Shown here: positions 37,217-47,003 of the stretch, piece by piece | Numbering within the stretch: position 1 is the stretch's first letter | How the letters are laid out: the number at the start of each line of letters is the position of its first letter | Assembly: GCF_003987225.1 (NCBI RefSeq) | Contig: NZ_PIPX01000001.1 | Location: 496,001-560,000 of the forward strand | Length of the DNA stretch: 64,000 bases | Source of the DNA: Pseudidiomarina homiensis | GTDB lineage: Bacteria > Pseudomonadota > Gammaproteobacteria > Enterobacterales > Alteromonadaceae | Direction of reading: 5' to 3' | Made by a program: the position numbers and the translations under genes | Notes under the pieces: generated by a model | Seen by the model: only the letters and a program-made list of their open reading frames with translations | What the model was told of the DNA's origin: nothing | The model's database searches: none

Positions 37217-38443
37217 ATGCGTCTATTAGTGACCCGCAGCAAAGTTTTATTTGCTGCTATGAGTCTGGTCGTTTCGACCGGCTATGCCCATGCGCAAGAA
37301 CCCGCACTGCAGTGGCAACAAAGCGTACTTGAGCACCCGAGTGTGAAAGCCGCAGAGCGGCAAGCCGAAGCGATGATAGAGCAGGGCCAACAGCTAACTC
37401 AGCCCCTCTATAACCCAACCCTCTCTTCGCGTTTAGAGCGCGAAGGTGAATTCAATAATTACACAATTGGCCTGAGCCAAACGTTTGACTGGAGTACGGG
37501 GAATGAAGCCCGCGCCAGTCAAAGTGATGCTATGACTGTACTTGCCGAGAGCCTTTATGAGCAAGCGGCCACCGATCAGGCCAAAACCCTACTAACAGCT
37601 TATGTGCGTTGGTACGATGCAAAACAACGTTTCGCTCTTGCTGAGCAACAGGAGCAGATTGTACAACAAGCCATTGAACTCGTCGCTGAGCGAAGAAAAG
37701 CCGGTGATTTAGGTGCAATTGATGAACAGTTAACGGTGCTAGCTTTAAGTCGTCAGCTGCAACAATCGGCAGCGGCTTATCAACGTTTACAAACAGCGGA
37801 GGCCGACTTACGAGCTTTGCTTACAAGCACTGAGCTAACCGCACAAGCGATTGATCGCGAGCTGTTTAATGTTAAACCCAAATTAAATAGCAGCTGGCAA
37901 CAACACCCAACGCTCACCGCAGCTTACCTGAAATGGCAGCTCAAACGGGCCGACATTAACTGGCAACGTTCGCTTACTCAAGCTAATCCAACCTTTGGCA
38001 TCGAAGCTGGTGAAAGCGGTAATGAAAATGTCGTCGGTTTATCATTCAGCGTGCCTTTGCAAATCCGCAATAACTACACTGACGCTGTGCAGGCGGCAAA
38101 CAATGAGGCGGTTGCTGCTGAGCAACGGGTTTTGGCTTTGCGCAAAGAATGGGAAGCTGCTCTCAGTTCAGCACTTAATAACTACCGCTTCGTGAAACGA
38201 CAGTGGCAAAGTTGGGCCGAAAATTTCCAATCGCGGCAAACGACATCGATGCAGCTTATCAAACAGGCTTGGTTAACTGGTGATTTATCAACCACGGACT
38301 ACCTCACTGCAATGCAACAGCAATTGGACAGTCAGTTTGCTGGTATTGAGTTGCAAACAGCCTATCGATTAGCGGCCATTGAATGGCTTTACCGCTCCGG
38401 TGGACTTAGTGAGCAACTAGGGTTGCCACCGTTGAGCCAATAA
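37217..38443 (+). CDS. Outer-membrane efflux channel, CzcC/TolC type
   Basis: The 408-residue protein has a signal peptide (cut after GYAHA) and two long helical hairpin repeats (about 30-220 and 240-400) with the OEP pattern (NPTLSSRLEREGEF, NNYTIGLSQTFDW; second repeat NPTFGIEAGESGNENVVGLSFSVPL). It would form the trimeric outer-membrane pore of the metal efflux complex encoded with the next two genes. GAGGAG lies before the ATG. Confidence 0.9.
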   Translation: MRLLVTRSKVLFAAMSLVVSTGYAHAQEPALQWQQSVLEHPSVKAAERQAEAMIEQGQQLTQPLYNPTLSSRLEREGEFNNYTIGLSQTFDWSTGNEARASQSDAMTVLAESLYEQAATDQAKTLLTAYVRWYDAKQRFALAEQQEQIVQQAIELVAERRKAGDLGAIDEQLTVLALSRQLQQSAAAYQRLQTAEADLRALLTSTELTAQAIDRELFNVKPKLNSSWQQHPTLTAAYLKWQLKRADINWQRSLTQANPTFGIEAGESGNENVVGLSFSVPLQIRNNYTDAVQAANNEAVAAEQRVLALRKEWEAALSSALNNYRFVKRQWQSWAENFQSRQTTSMQLIKQAWLTGDLSTTDYLTAMQQQLDSQFAGIELQTAYRLAAIEWLYRSGGLSEQLGLPPLSQ

Positions 38444-38470
38444 AATGATGACCAGTTTGGAGATAAAACA

Positions 38471-39637
38471 ATGTTAATCAAACCTTTATACGCAGCAGTT
38501 ATTCTCGCACTTAGTTCGCCAGTGATGGCGCAGGATCAACACGAGCATGCTGCCAAAGCCGAGCATAAGCCGCAACAGCAGACAGAAAAGCATGCGGAGG
38601 CAGGACATGAAGAAGGAAGTCATGAAGAAGGCGAGGGTGTTGAGCTTTCCTCGCAACAGCAGGCAATGGCAGAAATTAGTACGAGTAAATTGCAACGTAA
38701 AATCATCGACTATCCAGTTTATGCACCCGGTGAAGTGGTTGCCAATGACTTCAACAGTTATGTACTGAGTCCAAGAATTGATTCAACCGTACTTAAGCGA
38801 TTTGTCAGTATTGGTGATCATGTCGAACAAGAACAGCCTTTGGCGACTTTGTTCAGTGCGACAATGGCAGAGGCTCAAAGTGGCTACTTGGTCAGCTTAA
38901 ACGAATGGCAACGCGTGCAATCGTTAGGCGAGCAAACCGTTGGTGAAAAGCGTTTTGTTGAAGCCAAAAACGCATTTGCCTCTGCGCAGGCAAAACTGAA
39001 GGCTTTCGGTATGTCAATGGCTGCTATAGAAAGACTCAACAAACCCAATTACCCAATTGGTGAATATCAGCTTACCGCCGCAATAAACGGAATCGTCGTA
39101 AGCGATGATTTTAAACAAGGTCAACAGGTAAATGCCGGTCATGAACTGGTTGAAATTTTGCAAGAAGACCTGCTGTGGGTAAACGCGCGCCTCCCGGGCT
39201 CAGCCGATCTTGAGGTCAACTATGGTGATGCGGTCACGGTAGAGGTCAATGGGCAACGCTTTGCCGCCAAAGTCATTCAAGAAGGTCACACCATTGATCA
39301 CAAAACGCGCACTCGCACCATTCGCTTAGCAGTACCAAATGAACACGACCAATTGCATCCTGGCTTATTTGCTGATGTTTATTTTTCAGTCGCCTCTGAT
39401 AGTCCAGTTTTTGCCGTGCAAGATTCAGCCTTGATGCGCGCGCCGGATGGCGATTGGCAAATCTTCATTGAGCATGAACTCGGTAAGTTTGAGCCGCTAG
39501 AAGTGACTATCGTTGCTGAAAATGGTCCTTGGAAAGTGATCACAGGTGTTGATGAGGGTGTCACATATGTTGATAACGGCGCATTTTTTGTCGCTTCGCA
39601 ACTCGCTAAAGGCGGTTTCGACCCGCATAACCACTAA
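38471..39637 (+). CDS. Heavy-metal RND periplasmic adaptor, CzcB type
   Basis: The 388-residue protein has a signal peptide (cut after SPVMA) and then a His/Glu-rich stretch (residues 20-60, with about eight His), a likely metal-binding tail as in CzcB. The core has the adaptor order: beta barrel and lipoyl half (YPVYAPGEVV, VLKRFVSIGDHVEQEQPL), helical hairpin (about 135-190), second lipoyl half and C-terminal domains. It joins the CzcA-like pump to the outer-membrane channel. It is 27 bases after the channel gene. Confidence 0.9.
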   Translation: MLIKPLYAAVILALSSPVMAQDQHEHAAKAEHKPQQQTEKHAEAGHEEGSHEEGEGVELSSQQQAMAEISTSKLQRKIIDYPVYAPGEVVANDFNSYVLSPRIDSTVLKRFVSIGDHVEQEQPLATLFSATMAEAQSGYLVSLNEWQRVQSLGEQTVGEKRFVEAKNAFASAQAKLKAFGMSMAAIERLNKPNYPIGEYQLTAAINGIVVSDDFKQGQQVNAGHELVEILQEDLLWVNARLPGSADLEVNYGDAVTVEVNGQRFAAKVIQEGHTIDHKTRTRTIRLAVPNEHDQLHPGLFADVYFSVASDSPVFAVQDSALMRAPDGDWQIFIEHELGKFEPLEVTIVAENGPWKVITGVDEGVTYVDNGAFFVASQLAKGGFDPHNH

Positions 39638-39648
39638 GAGGAGGTTGT

Positions 39649-42600
39649 ATGTTTCAGCGTATTATTCAGTTTGCTGTCGCCAACCGTCTCTTGTTGGTGT
39701 TAGCACTTTTCAGTGTAAGTATCGCGTCAGTTTTTGTGATACCAAAGCTTAATCTTGATGCCTTCCCAGATGTCACCAACGTACAGGTGACCGTGAATAC
39801 CGAAGCGCCAGGTTTAGCCGCAACAGAAGTTGAGCAACTCATCACGTACCCCATAGAATCGGTGATGTATGCGCTGCCTGACGTTAAAGAGGTTCGTTCA
39901 ATATCCAAAACAGGGCTATCCGGTATAACGGTTGTGTTCGACGAAAGTGTCGATATTTATTTTGCCCGGCAGTTAGTATTTGAGCGATTACAAGCCGCCA
40001 AAGAATTAATTCCCGAGGGTGTCGGGACACCAGAGATGGGACCCAACTCATCTGGACTTGGCCAGGTTTACCAATATTTACTCCTTGCCGAACCCGACTC
40101 TGGCGTCAAGAGTATGGAACTACGTAGTTTAAATGACTATGTCGTTAAGCTCTTACTGATGCCCGTAGAAGGTATTACTGAAGTATTATCTTTTGGCGGA
40201 AAGGTAAAGCAGTATCAGGTTAATCTAAATCCCGCGAAGTTACTCTCTTACGAGTTGACGCAGCAAGATGTAATGTCAGCAGTCAACCAAAATAATGGTA
40301 ACGTCGGTGGTTGGTACATGCCGCGTGGTCAAGAACAATTGGTCATTCGGGGTACTGGTTGGCTCGATAGCGGTAAGGATGGTCTAGAGCAACTACGTCA
40401 GATCCCTCTCAAAACGGTTGATGGCGTTTCGGTTACTCTAGGTCAGGTCGCTGACGTTGAAATAGGTAGCGAGATTCGTCAAGGTGCGGTATCGATGTCT
40501 CGCAAGGTTGATGGCGAGGTCAACCAACTGGGTGAAGTTGTCTCTGGCATCGTGCTTAAACGCATGGGGTCAAATACCAAGGCCACTATTGACGGAATTA
40601 AGCAACGTATTCCGCTGATTCAGCAGGCCCTGCCTGATGGTGTGAAGTTCGAGCCGTATTATGATCAAGCGGATCTAATTCAAAAAGCAGTCTCGACAGT
40701 TGCGTATTCATTGCTAATTGCCTTTATCTTTATCATTGCTGTGTTGGCGTTGTTTTTACTCAACTTACGCGCCACATTTTTAGTACTACTGTCGATACCA
40801 GTGTCAATTGCCATCGCACTTATGGTGATGTCAGCGATGGGAATGTCGGCCAATCTCATGTCACTTGGGGGCATAGCTGTCGCGATAGGGATGTTGGTTG
40901 ATGGTTCGGTAGTGATGGTGGAGAACATCTTTAAGCACCTGAGTCGGCCCGACGTTGAACACAAACACGAAGCGGACCAGCGGACTGAGTATCGTGACCC
41001 AGACCCGCAGGCAGCGGAACTCGATAATCACGGCATTAAACTTCGCATTAAAGAAGCTGCAAACGAAGTCGCACGCCCAGTGTTTTTCGCGGCGATGATC
41101 ATCTTGGTTGTTTTCATGCCATTGTTTAGTTTTCAAGGTGTTGAAGCAAAGCTATTTGAACCCATGGCGATAAGTATCATGCTTGCCATCGTTTCTGCAG
41201 TTTTTGTGGCTATTATGGTGGTGCCGGCCTTAGCTAGCTATTTTTTCAGTCGCGGTATTAAACCGCGTGAAAACAAGCTTCTAAAACCTCTCGATAATGG
41301 TTATAAAAAGCTGCTAAGGCGCGCTTTGGCAGGTAAAAAAATCGTTATTGCAGTGGCTTCGGTTTTGTTCGTTGGAGCTTTGCTACTCGTGCCTCGTCTT
41401 GGCACTGAGTTTGCACCAGAACTGGAAGAGGGCACAATAAATATACGTGTCACTTTGGCGCCATCGTCGAATCTAGAAACGGCTTTAGCAGTGGCGCCAA
41501 AGCTCGAGAAAGTTCTCATGGAGTTTCCCGAAACTACTTATGCACTAAGTCGAATAGGCCGAGCTGAAGTTGGCGGAGACCCTGAACCGATCAGCAATAT
41601 TGAGATTTATGTAGGTCTTAAACCGCAATCAGAATGGATCACAGCAACCGATCGTTATGCGTTGCAGGAAAAAATGGAAGCTAAACTTGATGCTTTCCCT
41701 GGTTTGTTGTTCAACTTTTCTCAACCCATTGCGACGCGCGTTGATGAGCTTTTGTCAGGAGTAAAGTCACAATTAGCGATCAAATTATTTGGTCCTGATC
41801 TTGATATTCTGGCGAGCAAAGGCGAAGCCATAGAGGCTGCGGTGAAGGAAGTTGACGGCGCAGTTGCGGTAGCCATGGAACAGATTCAGGGTGAAGCACA
41901 ACTCGTCGTCTCACCAAAGCGTCAACAATTGTCACGCTACGGCCTTAATGTCGCGGATGTGTTACGTGTTGTCGATAACGGACTCGGCGGTGCTTCTGCT
42001 GGGCAAATCATCCGCGGTAATGAACGTTATGACATCTATGTGAGGCTGGCCGAAGCGTTTCGTGATACTCCGGAATCTATTCGCTCATTGCGCTTGCTAA
42101 CGCCATCGGGCGCTTGGGTGACGCTCGGTGAAGTGGCTAATGTCGCAATTGAATCTGGTCCGCCGCAAATACGCCGTGACGATGTGCAGCGCCGGGTTGT
42201 GATTCAGTCTAATGTGCAGGGGCGTGATATGGGGAGTGTTGTCACCGATATTCGCCAAGCCATCAATGAAAAGGTTGATTTGCCAAGCGGCTATTCAGTC
42301 GACATTGGTGGCCAGTTTGAAAGCCAACAACGTGCTCAGCAACGCTTATCTATTGTAGTGCCGATATCGTTGACGATGATTGCATTCTTGCTCTATTTCG
42401 CTTTCGGAACGGTTGGCCAAGCGATGCTGATCTTGGTCAACGTGCCGCTCGCTGTTATCGGCGGCATCGTGGCCTTGTATGTTTCTGGGCAATACCTGTC
42501 GGTGCCCAGTGCAGTCGGTTTCATTACCTTATTCGGGGTGGCCGTACTCAACGGGGTGGTCTTGGTTGAAAGTATTAACCAACGTATAACCGATGGTCAC

Positions 42601-42846
42601 ACGGTTGATGCAGCTGTATTCGACGGCGCTTGGTCGCGCTTACGTCCAGTCTTAATGACAGCGATCACTTCAGCGTTAGGTTTGATTCCGATGTTGTTCG
42701 CGACCGGTGCTGGAGCTGAAATTCAGCGGCCTCTAGCAACTGTTATTGTCGGCGGTCTGGTGTCTGCAACTTTATTAACCTTGGTGGTTTTACCTGTTCT
42801 GTATCCTTGGTTTTCAAAACAGAAAGTCGCGGATCTTAGCCGTTAA
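39649..42846 (+). CDS. Heavy-metal RND pump, CzcA/CusA family
   Basis: The 1065-residue inner-membrane pump has twelve predicted helices and two large periplasmic loops. The helix IV motif reads AVAIGMLVDGSVVMVEN with Asp418, showing the HME-RND branch. The divalent type usually has another Asp earlier in this helix (DFG), which is absent, so copper/silver or another ion is as likely as zinc/cobalt/cadmium. A charged cytoplasmic insert (about 430-465, HEADQRTEYRDPDPQ) follows helix IV. It is the last gene of a four-gene operon. Substrate is unresolved. Confidence 0.93.
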   Translation: MFQRIIQFAVANRLLLVLALFSVSIASVFVIPKLNLDAFPDVTNVQVTVNTEAPGLAATEVEQLITYPIESVMYALPDVKEVRSISKTGLSGITVVFDESVDIYFARQLVFERLQAAKELIPEGVGTPEMGPNSSGLGQVYQYLLLAEPDSGVKSMELRSLNDYVVKLLLMPVEGITEVLSFGGKVKQYQVNLNPAKLLSYELTQQDVMSAVNQNNGNVGGWYMPRGQEQLVIRGTGWLDSGKDGLEQLRQIPLKTVDGVSVTLGQVADVEIGSEIRQGAVSMSRKVDGEVNQLGEVVSGIVLKRMGSNTKATIDGIKQRIPLIQQALPDGVKFEPYYDQADLIQKAVSTVAYSLLIAFIFIIAVLALFLLNLRATFLVLLSIPVSIAIALMVMSAMGMSANLMSLGGIAVAIGMLVDGSVVMVENIFKHLSRPDVEHKHEADQRTEYRDPDPQAAELDNHGIKLRIKEAANEVARPVFFAAMIILVVFMPLFSFQGVEAKLFEPMAISIMLAIVSAVFVAIMVVPALASYFFSRGIKPRENKLLKPLDNGYKKLLRRALAGKKIVIAVASVLFVGALLLVPRLGTEFAPELEEGTINIRVTLAPSSNLETALAVAPKLEKVLMEFPETTYALSRIGRAEVGGDPEPISNIEIYVGLKPQSEWITATDRYALQEKMEAKLDAFPGLLFNFSQPIATRVDELLSGVKSQLAIKLFGPDLDILASKGEAIEAAVKEVDGAVAVAMEQIQGEAQLVVSPKRQQLSRYGLNVADVLRVVDNGLGGASAGQIIRGNERYDIYVRLAEAFRDTPESIRSLRLLTPSGAWVTLGEVANVAIESGPPQIRRDDVQRRVVIQSNVQGRDMGSVVTDIRQAINEKVDLPSGYSVDIGGQFESQQRAQQRLSIVVPISLTMIAFLLYFAFGTVGQAMLILVNVPLAVIGGIVALYVSGQYLSVPSAVGFITLFGVAVLNGVVLVESINQRITDGHTVDAAVFDGAWSRLRPVLMTAITSALGLIPMLFATGAGAEIQRPLATVIVGGLVSATLLTLVVLPVLYPWFSKQKVADLSR

Positions 42847-42876
42847 CACTGACATTTGCTGAAGCTAAAAGAAAAG

Positions 42877-42899
42877 GGGCTCCGTTTAAGGAGCCCTTT
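42877..42899. terminator. Bidirectional terminator between the czcA-like gene and the amidohydrolase
   Basis: GGGCTCC and GGAGCCC form a 7-base stem around GTTTAA. TTTA follows on the plus strand and a longer TTTTCTTTT tract on the minus strand, so it can end both convergent genes. Confidence 0.85.
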
Positions 42900-42909
42900 A
42901 TCACTATCG

Positions 42910-44304
42910 CTATTCCATACGCAACGATTCAGGCAATAATTCCTCATTCACCTGACCATTTTGCTTGTACACCACACCGTCACGCATCACAAAATCAACG
43001 TCTTGGAGCAGGTTGATGTATTTCAGCACGTCACCGTTCACGGCGATGATGTCAGCGACTTTGCCTGGAGTGACGGAGCCATATTGGTCCTGCACGCCCA
43101 TCATGACCGCCGGCCAGTAGGTTGCTGCGCGAATGGTTTCCATCGGTGAGAAGTCCATTTCATAGACCCATGTGGCCATTTCGCGCCACGTAGTTTGGCA
43201 ATGAAACTTCATCGGAATACCAACATCGGTGCCAACCAGCATCACCACACCGGTTTCTTTTAACTGCGCAATTTTGTTTTTCAACGTTGGTTTACGCAAC
43301 GGTACTAGTTGTGAATAGCTCAAATGTCCCGGTTTTTCGATAGACTGCTTGATGTCAGCGATAGTGTCTTCTTTTAGGCCACGATGCCAGCAGCTATTAT
43401 CGAAATGCTCGTGGTTTTGTACGGTAGTTTCATAGTTGTACAAACCTTCAACGGTTGGTGTCCAAAACATTAAACCATCAAAAATACCGGTAGCTGTGCG
43501 CTCTTTTAGTGCCTCAAGCACGTCGTCCGGATAGCCCGGCGCAGTGGTAAGGCCGGTATGTTCAAAGTTATCGACGCCAACTTCAACACCTAAACGAATT
43601 TCGTCAGGCTTGTGGGCATGGGCGACGACTTTCAGCCCGCGTTTGTGCGCCTGCGAAACAATGGTTTCCATAACTTCACGGGGCATGTCGTCTTGGTCGA
43701 TAAGTTTAACGATTTCCATGCCGGCATCCGCCAACTCATTTACTTTTTCAACGGCCTGTTCAGGTGTTTTTATCGGCCAGCGGTAATGGCTTTGCCACTC
43801 GTCGGTTTCCCACTGTAAAAACGGCCCTGAGGTGTAAAGGTTCGGACTTGGGATCTCTCCCGCAGCTACAGCTTCTTTGATTGCAACGGTATCGCCGAGC
43901 GGTGCTCCTAGATCGCGGACCGAAGTAACGCCAGAGAGGAGTAATTGCACTAGTGCTGCAGGCATGACCTCATCAACAAAACGATCGGCGTATTCGGCCT
44001 GCCAATGCGGGTAATCGGCGTGTCCGGTTAATTGAATATGCGCATGGTTTTCCCAAAGTCCTGGCAGTACGTCATGGCCCTCGGTTGATATAATGCGATA
44101 GCCGTTAGGTACATCAAGCTCACCGACGCTGCCTACTTTTTCAATGACACCATCTTTAATTAAGATCACGCTATCAGCAATGGGTTGTTCGGCGGTGCCG
44201 TCAATTAAGCGGCCACCCACTAAGGCGATGGACTCGGCGTAAACGGCTTGGCTAACGCCTAAGGCGAGGGCACTTGTTACGAACAGTTTTGTTATCGTTT
44301 TCAT
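42910..44304 (-). CDS. Secreted amidohydrolase family protein
   Basis: The 464-residue protein starts at 44304 with AAGGAA upstream and a clean signal peptide (cut after AVYA); the frame is open 24 codons earlier. It has the imidazolonepropionase-like fold: N-terminal beta part IALVGGRLIDGTAEQP, metal motif HAHIQ near residue 83, VVAHAHKP mid-protein and the GTDVGIP segment with the last Asp. Secreted members often act as prolidase-like or peptide hydrolases. The substrate is not clear. It is divergent from the flavoprotein gene at 44493. Confidence 0.87.
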   Translation of the reverse strand: MKTITKLFVTSALALGVSQAVYAESIALVGGRLIDGTAEQPIADSVILIKDGVIEKVGSVGELDVPNGYRIISTEGHDVLPGLWENHAHIQLTGHADYPHWQAEYADRFVDEVMPAALVQLLLSGVTSVRDLGAPLGDTVAIKEAVAAGEIPSPNLYTSGPFLQWETDEWQSHYRWPIKTPEQAVEKVNELADAGMEIVKLIDQDDMPREVMETIVSQAHKRGLKVVAHAHKPDEIRLGVEVGVDNFEHTGLTTAPGYPDDVLEALKERTATGIFDGLMFWTPTVEGLYNYETTVQNHEHFDNSCWHRGLKEDTIADIKQSIEKPGHLSYSQLVPLRKPTLKNKIAQLKETGVVMLVGTDVGIPMKFHCQTTWREMATWVYEMDFSPMETIRAATYWPAVMMGVQDQYGSVTPGKVADIIAVNGDVLKYINLLQDVDFVMRDGVVYKQNGQVNEELLPESLRME

Positions 44305-44492
44305 TGGCGTTTCCTTCTTGTTTTGTGCAGCTTTCAAGCTACGCCTGTCGATTTTTTCATGCAAGGCAAGACGCACGATTTCCGCTCAACCTGCAAAAAA
44401 TCACGTCTAATCACCTTATTGGCTGTCGAGTCTTGTCGCTAAGACCATGGCACGCTACATTAGAATCAGCTGAAATTTCTAAGGGGCGTGCT

Positions 44493-46007
44493 ATGGTCGA
44501 TAATGCTTGGATGAACAGTGATACCTTGCTAATAGTCGCACAATGGCTACTTGGCTTATTTGTGCTGTTGCTGATCGTGGGTTTAGTTAGCATTATCGTG
44601 ATGTACATCGTCGATAAAACACAGACTAAACATACCATTCGTCGTAACTTTCCCGTCATCGGAAGATTTCGGTATGTCTTTGAAAATCTCGGCGAGTTTT
44701 TTCGGCAGTACTTTTTTGCGATGGATCGCGAAGAAATGCCATTTAATCGAGCTCAACGCAGTTGGGTGTACCGTGCCGCGAAAAATGCTGACCGTACCTT
44801 AGCCTTTGGTTCGACCCGTGATTTAACGAAAAACGGCACCATCATTTTTGCCAATGCGCCATACCCTCGGCAAACAGAAGAGAAAACGCACCCAGAAGAA
44901 GTCGAAATTGGCCCTTATTGTGACAACCCTTACAAGCCGGTTTCGTATTTCCATATCTCGGGGATGAGCTACGGAGCGCTATCCCCGGTCGCGGTAAAAG
45001 CACTGTCGAAAGGTGCTAAGATCGCTGGTTGTTGGTTGAATACCGGAGAGGGCGGTTTGAGCCCTTACCACCTTGAAGGTGAATGTGATGTAGTCTTTCA
45101 GATTGGTACCGCAAAGTATGGAGTGCGCAACAAAGACGGCAGTTTGAACGAACTACGCTTAAAAGAGTTAGGTGAACACAAGCTCATTAAAATGTTTGAA
45201 CTCAAACTTAGCCAAGGGGCAAAACCCGGCAAGGGTGGCATATTGCCTGGAATTAAGGTGAATAAAGAAATCGCTGAAATCCGCAGTATCCCTGAAGGCC
45301 AAGATTCTATTAGCCCGAATCGTCACCCAGAAATCAAAAACGATGATGAGTTATTGGATTTTATTGAACGAATTCGTTCTATTACCAATAAACCCGTCGG
45401 CATCAAGTTCGTTATGGGCGATCCAGGCTGGATTGATCAGCTGATTGACACAATCTTGCGTCGGGGCCCAGAAGCTGCTCCGGATTTTATAACCTTAGAC
45501 AGTGCCGATGGTGGCACCGGCTCAGCGCCGCAACCCTTAATGGATTACGTTGGCTTAAAACTCTCTGAAAGCTTGCCTATTTTAGTCGATAAGCTGATTG
45601 CGGCTGGGCTGAAAGACCGAATTCGCGTGATTGCCTCCGGTAAGATGATATCGCCTGCTGATGTTGCTTGGGCGCTTGCTATGGGCGCTGATTTTATTGT
45701 TTCTGCGCGTGGTTTTATGTTTTCACTGGGTTGTATTCAAGCCATGCAATGCAACAAAAACACCTGTCCAACAGGCGTCACCACTCATGATAAGGACTTA
45801 CAGAAAGGTTTAGATCCGGCAGATAAATCGGTTCGCGTTGCCAATTACCACAAATATTTAGAATACGGTGTGAATATTATTGCCCATTCCTGTGGTGTTT
45901 CAGATCCGCGGCAACTTAATCGCCGGCATGCGCGGGTAGTGACCCATACCGGCGACAGTGTGAGCTTGGCGGAGCGTTATCCGCCGCAAGCCCCCCGACA
46001 ATCATAA
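44493..46007 (+). CDS. Membrane-anchored orphan glutamate-synthase-type flavoprotein
   Basis: The 504-residue protein starts at 44493 with AAGGGG upstream. An N-terminal membrane helix (about 12-40) precedes a soluble FMN-binding glutamate synthase domain with SGMSYGALSPVAVKALSKGA, LDSADGGTGSAPQPLMD and a Cys cluster CIQAMQCNKNTCPTG like the 3Fe-4S site of GltB. There is no glutaminase domain and no GltD partner nearby, so it is not a full glutamate synthase. Its physiological reaction is unknown. The stop overlaps the convergent LysR gene by 6 bases. Confidence 0.85.
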   Translation: MVDNAWMNSDTLLIVAQWLLGLFVLLLIVGLVSIIVMYIVDKTQTKHTIRRNFPVIGRFRYVFENLGEFFRQYFFAMDREEMPFNRAQRSWVYRAAKNADRTLAFGSTRDLTKNGTIIFANAPYPRQTEEKTHPEEVEIGPYCDNPYKPVSYFHISGMSYGALSPVAVKALSKGAKIAGCWLNTGEGGLSPYHLEGECDVVFQIGTAKYGVRNKDGSLNELRLKELGEHKLIKMFELKLSQGAKPGKGGILPGIKVNKEIAEIRSIPEGQDSISPNRHPEIKNDDELLDFIERIRSITNKPVGIKFVMGDPGWIDQLIDTILRRGPEAAPDFITLDSADGGTGSAPQPLMDYVGLKLSESLPILVDKLIAAGLKDRIRVIASGKMISPADVAWALAMGADFIVSARGFMFSLGCIQAMQCNKNTCPTGVTTHDKDLQKGLDPADKSVRVANYHKYLEYGVNIIAHSCGVSDPRQLNRRHARVVTHTGDSVSLAERYPPQAPRQS

Positions 46008-46889
46008 CGATTGTTGTACGCGGCTTTGCAGCCATTTACTGAAGGCAACCACGGCGACGGGGTGACGTGCAGCTTGTCGCGTCACCACGAAAACATCATG
46101 CTTGCCGTCAACGGCTTGGTCTTGGCTACATTGCAATGAACGAAATGCGGGGTGCTGTAAGTAAAGGGTATCGACCAGCGTCGAGCCTGTGCCATTACTA
46201 ACGAGCTCTAGGCCGATACTAGGTTTTGCCACGGCCTGTACGGGTAGTGCCTGTGCTTGAACGGGAAAGTCGCGGCGATAAGCTTGCCACGCTTCGCTTT
46301 GTGGTTGCACCCACCAATGGCCGCTTGTGGTGATATCACTAGCAGCACTTACAGGTGCATAACGCGGGCTGTATAGATTTTGCTGCTTTAAATTGCGGTC
46401 TTTAATGCGACCATGTACCAGTGCCAAGTCAAACGCCCCCTGTTGCACACCCAGTGCGATAGCTGCATGGTGGTGATCAGCAACGGTGTCGTCATAAGTG
46501 TCGAGTTGCAGGCGAATATGCGGATAAATTGCGGTAAAATCGGCAAGGCGACTCGCTAGCCACCAGCGCAGGACATTACTCGGAACATAAATACGCAAGG
46601 TGGTTAAGGCTTCATCGCCGCTGACCCGCGCACGCTCAACACTTTGCTCCAGTTGTTGAAACAGCGCAAGCAGTTGTTCGCCTAACAGTTCTCCGGCTGG
46701 GGTGAGGGCATGGATGCGATTATCACGATGAAACAGCTGTGTGCCTAACTGTTCTTCAAGGGTTTGAATGTGCCTTGTTACAGCAGATTGGGATAACCCC
46801 AGCTGCTGGGCGGCATGCTTAAAGGAACTGGCATTCGCCGCAACCGCGAAGACGCGCAGGGCGTTCAAAGAATAGTTTTTAAGTAGCAC
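46002..46889 (-). CDS. LysR family transcriptional regulator
   Basis: The 295-residue protein has the N-terminal winged helix-turn-helix (residues about 5-62, LNALRVFAVAANASSFKHAAQQLGLSQSAVTRHIQTLE) and a periplasmic-binding-like effector domain (90-290). The start resembles the GcvA/AmpR subgroup. It is divergent from a LysE exporter with a 114-base gap, the usual place for its operator, so it likely controls that exporter in response to an amino acid. Confidence 0.9.
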   Translation of the reverse strand: MLLKNYSLNALRVFAVAANASSFKHAAQQLGLSQSAVTRHIQTLEEQLGTQLFHRDNRIHALTPAGELLGEQLLALFQQLEQSVERARVSGDEALTTLRIYVPSNVLRWWLASRLADFTAIYPHIRLQLDTYDDTVADHHHAAIALGVQQGAFDLALVHGRIKDRNLKQQNLYSPRYAPVSAASDITTSGHWWVQPQSEAWQAYRRDFPVQAQALPVQAVAKPSIGLELVSNGTGSTLVDTLYLQHPAFRSLQCSQDQAVDGKHDVFVVTRQAARHPVAVVAFSKWLQSRVQQSL

Positions 46890-47003
46890 AATGAGTCCTC
46901 GCTGTTAAATCGCAGCTGAATAATAGCACAACCATGGTTGCCGAAAGCGAAACTTCGCTTGCGAAAACAAGAATAGATTAACGACGAACGAGAACCAATA
47001 GCA

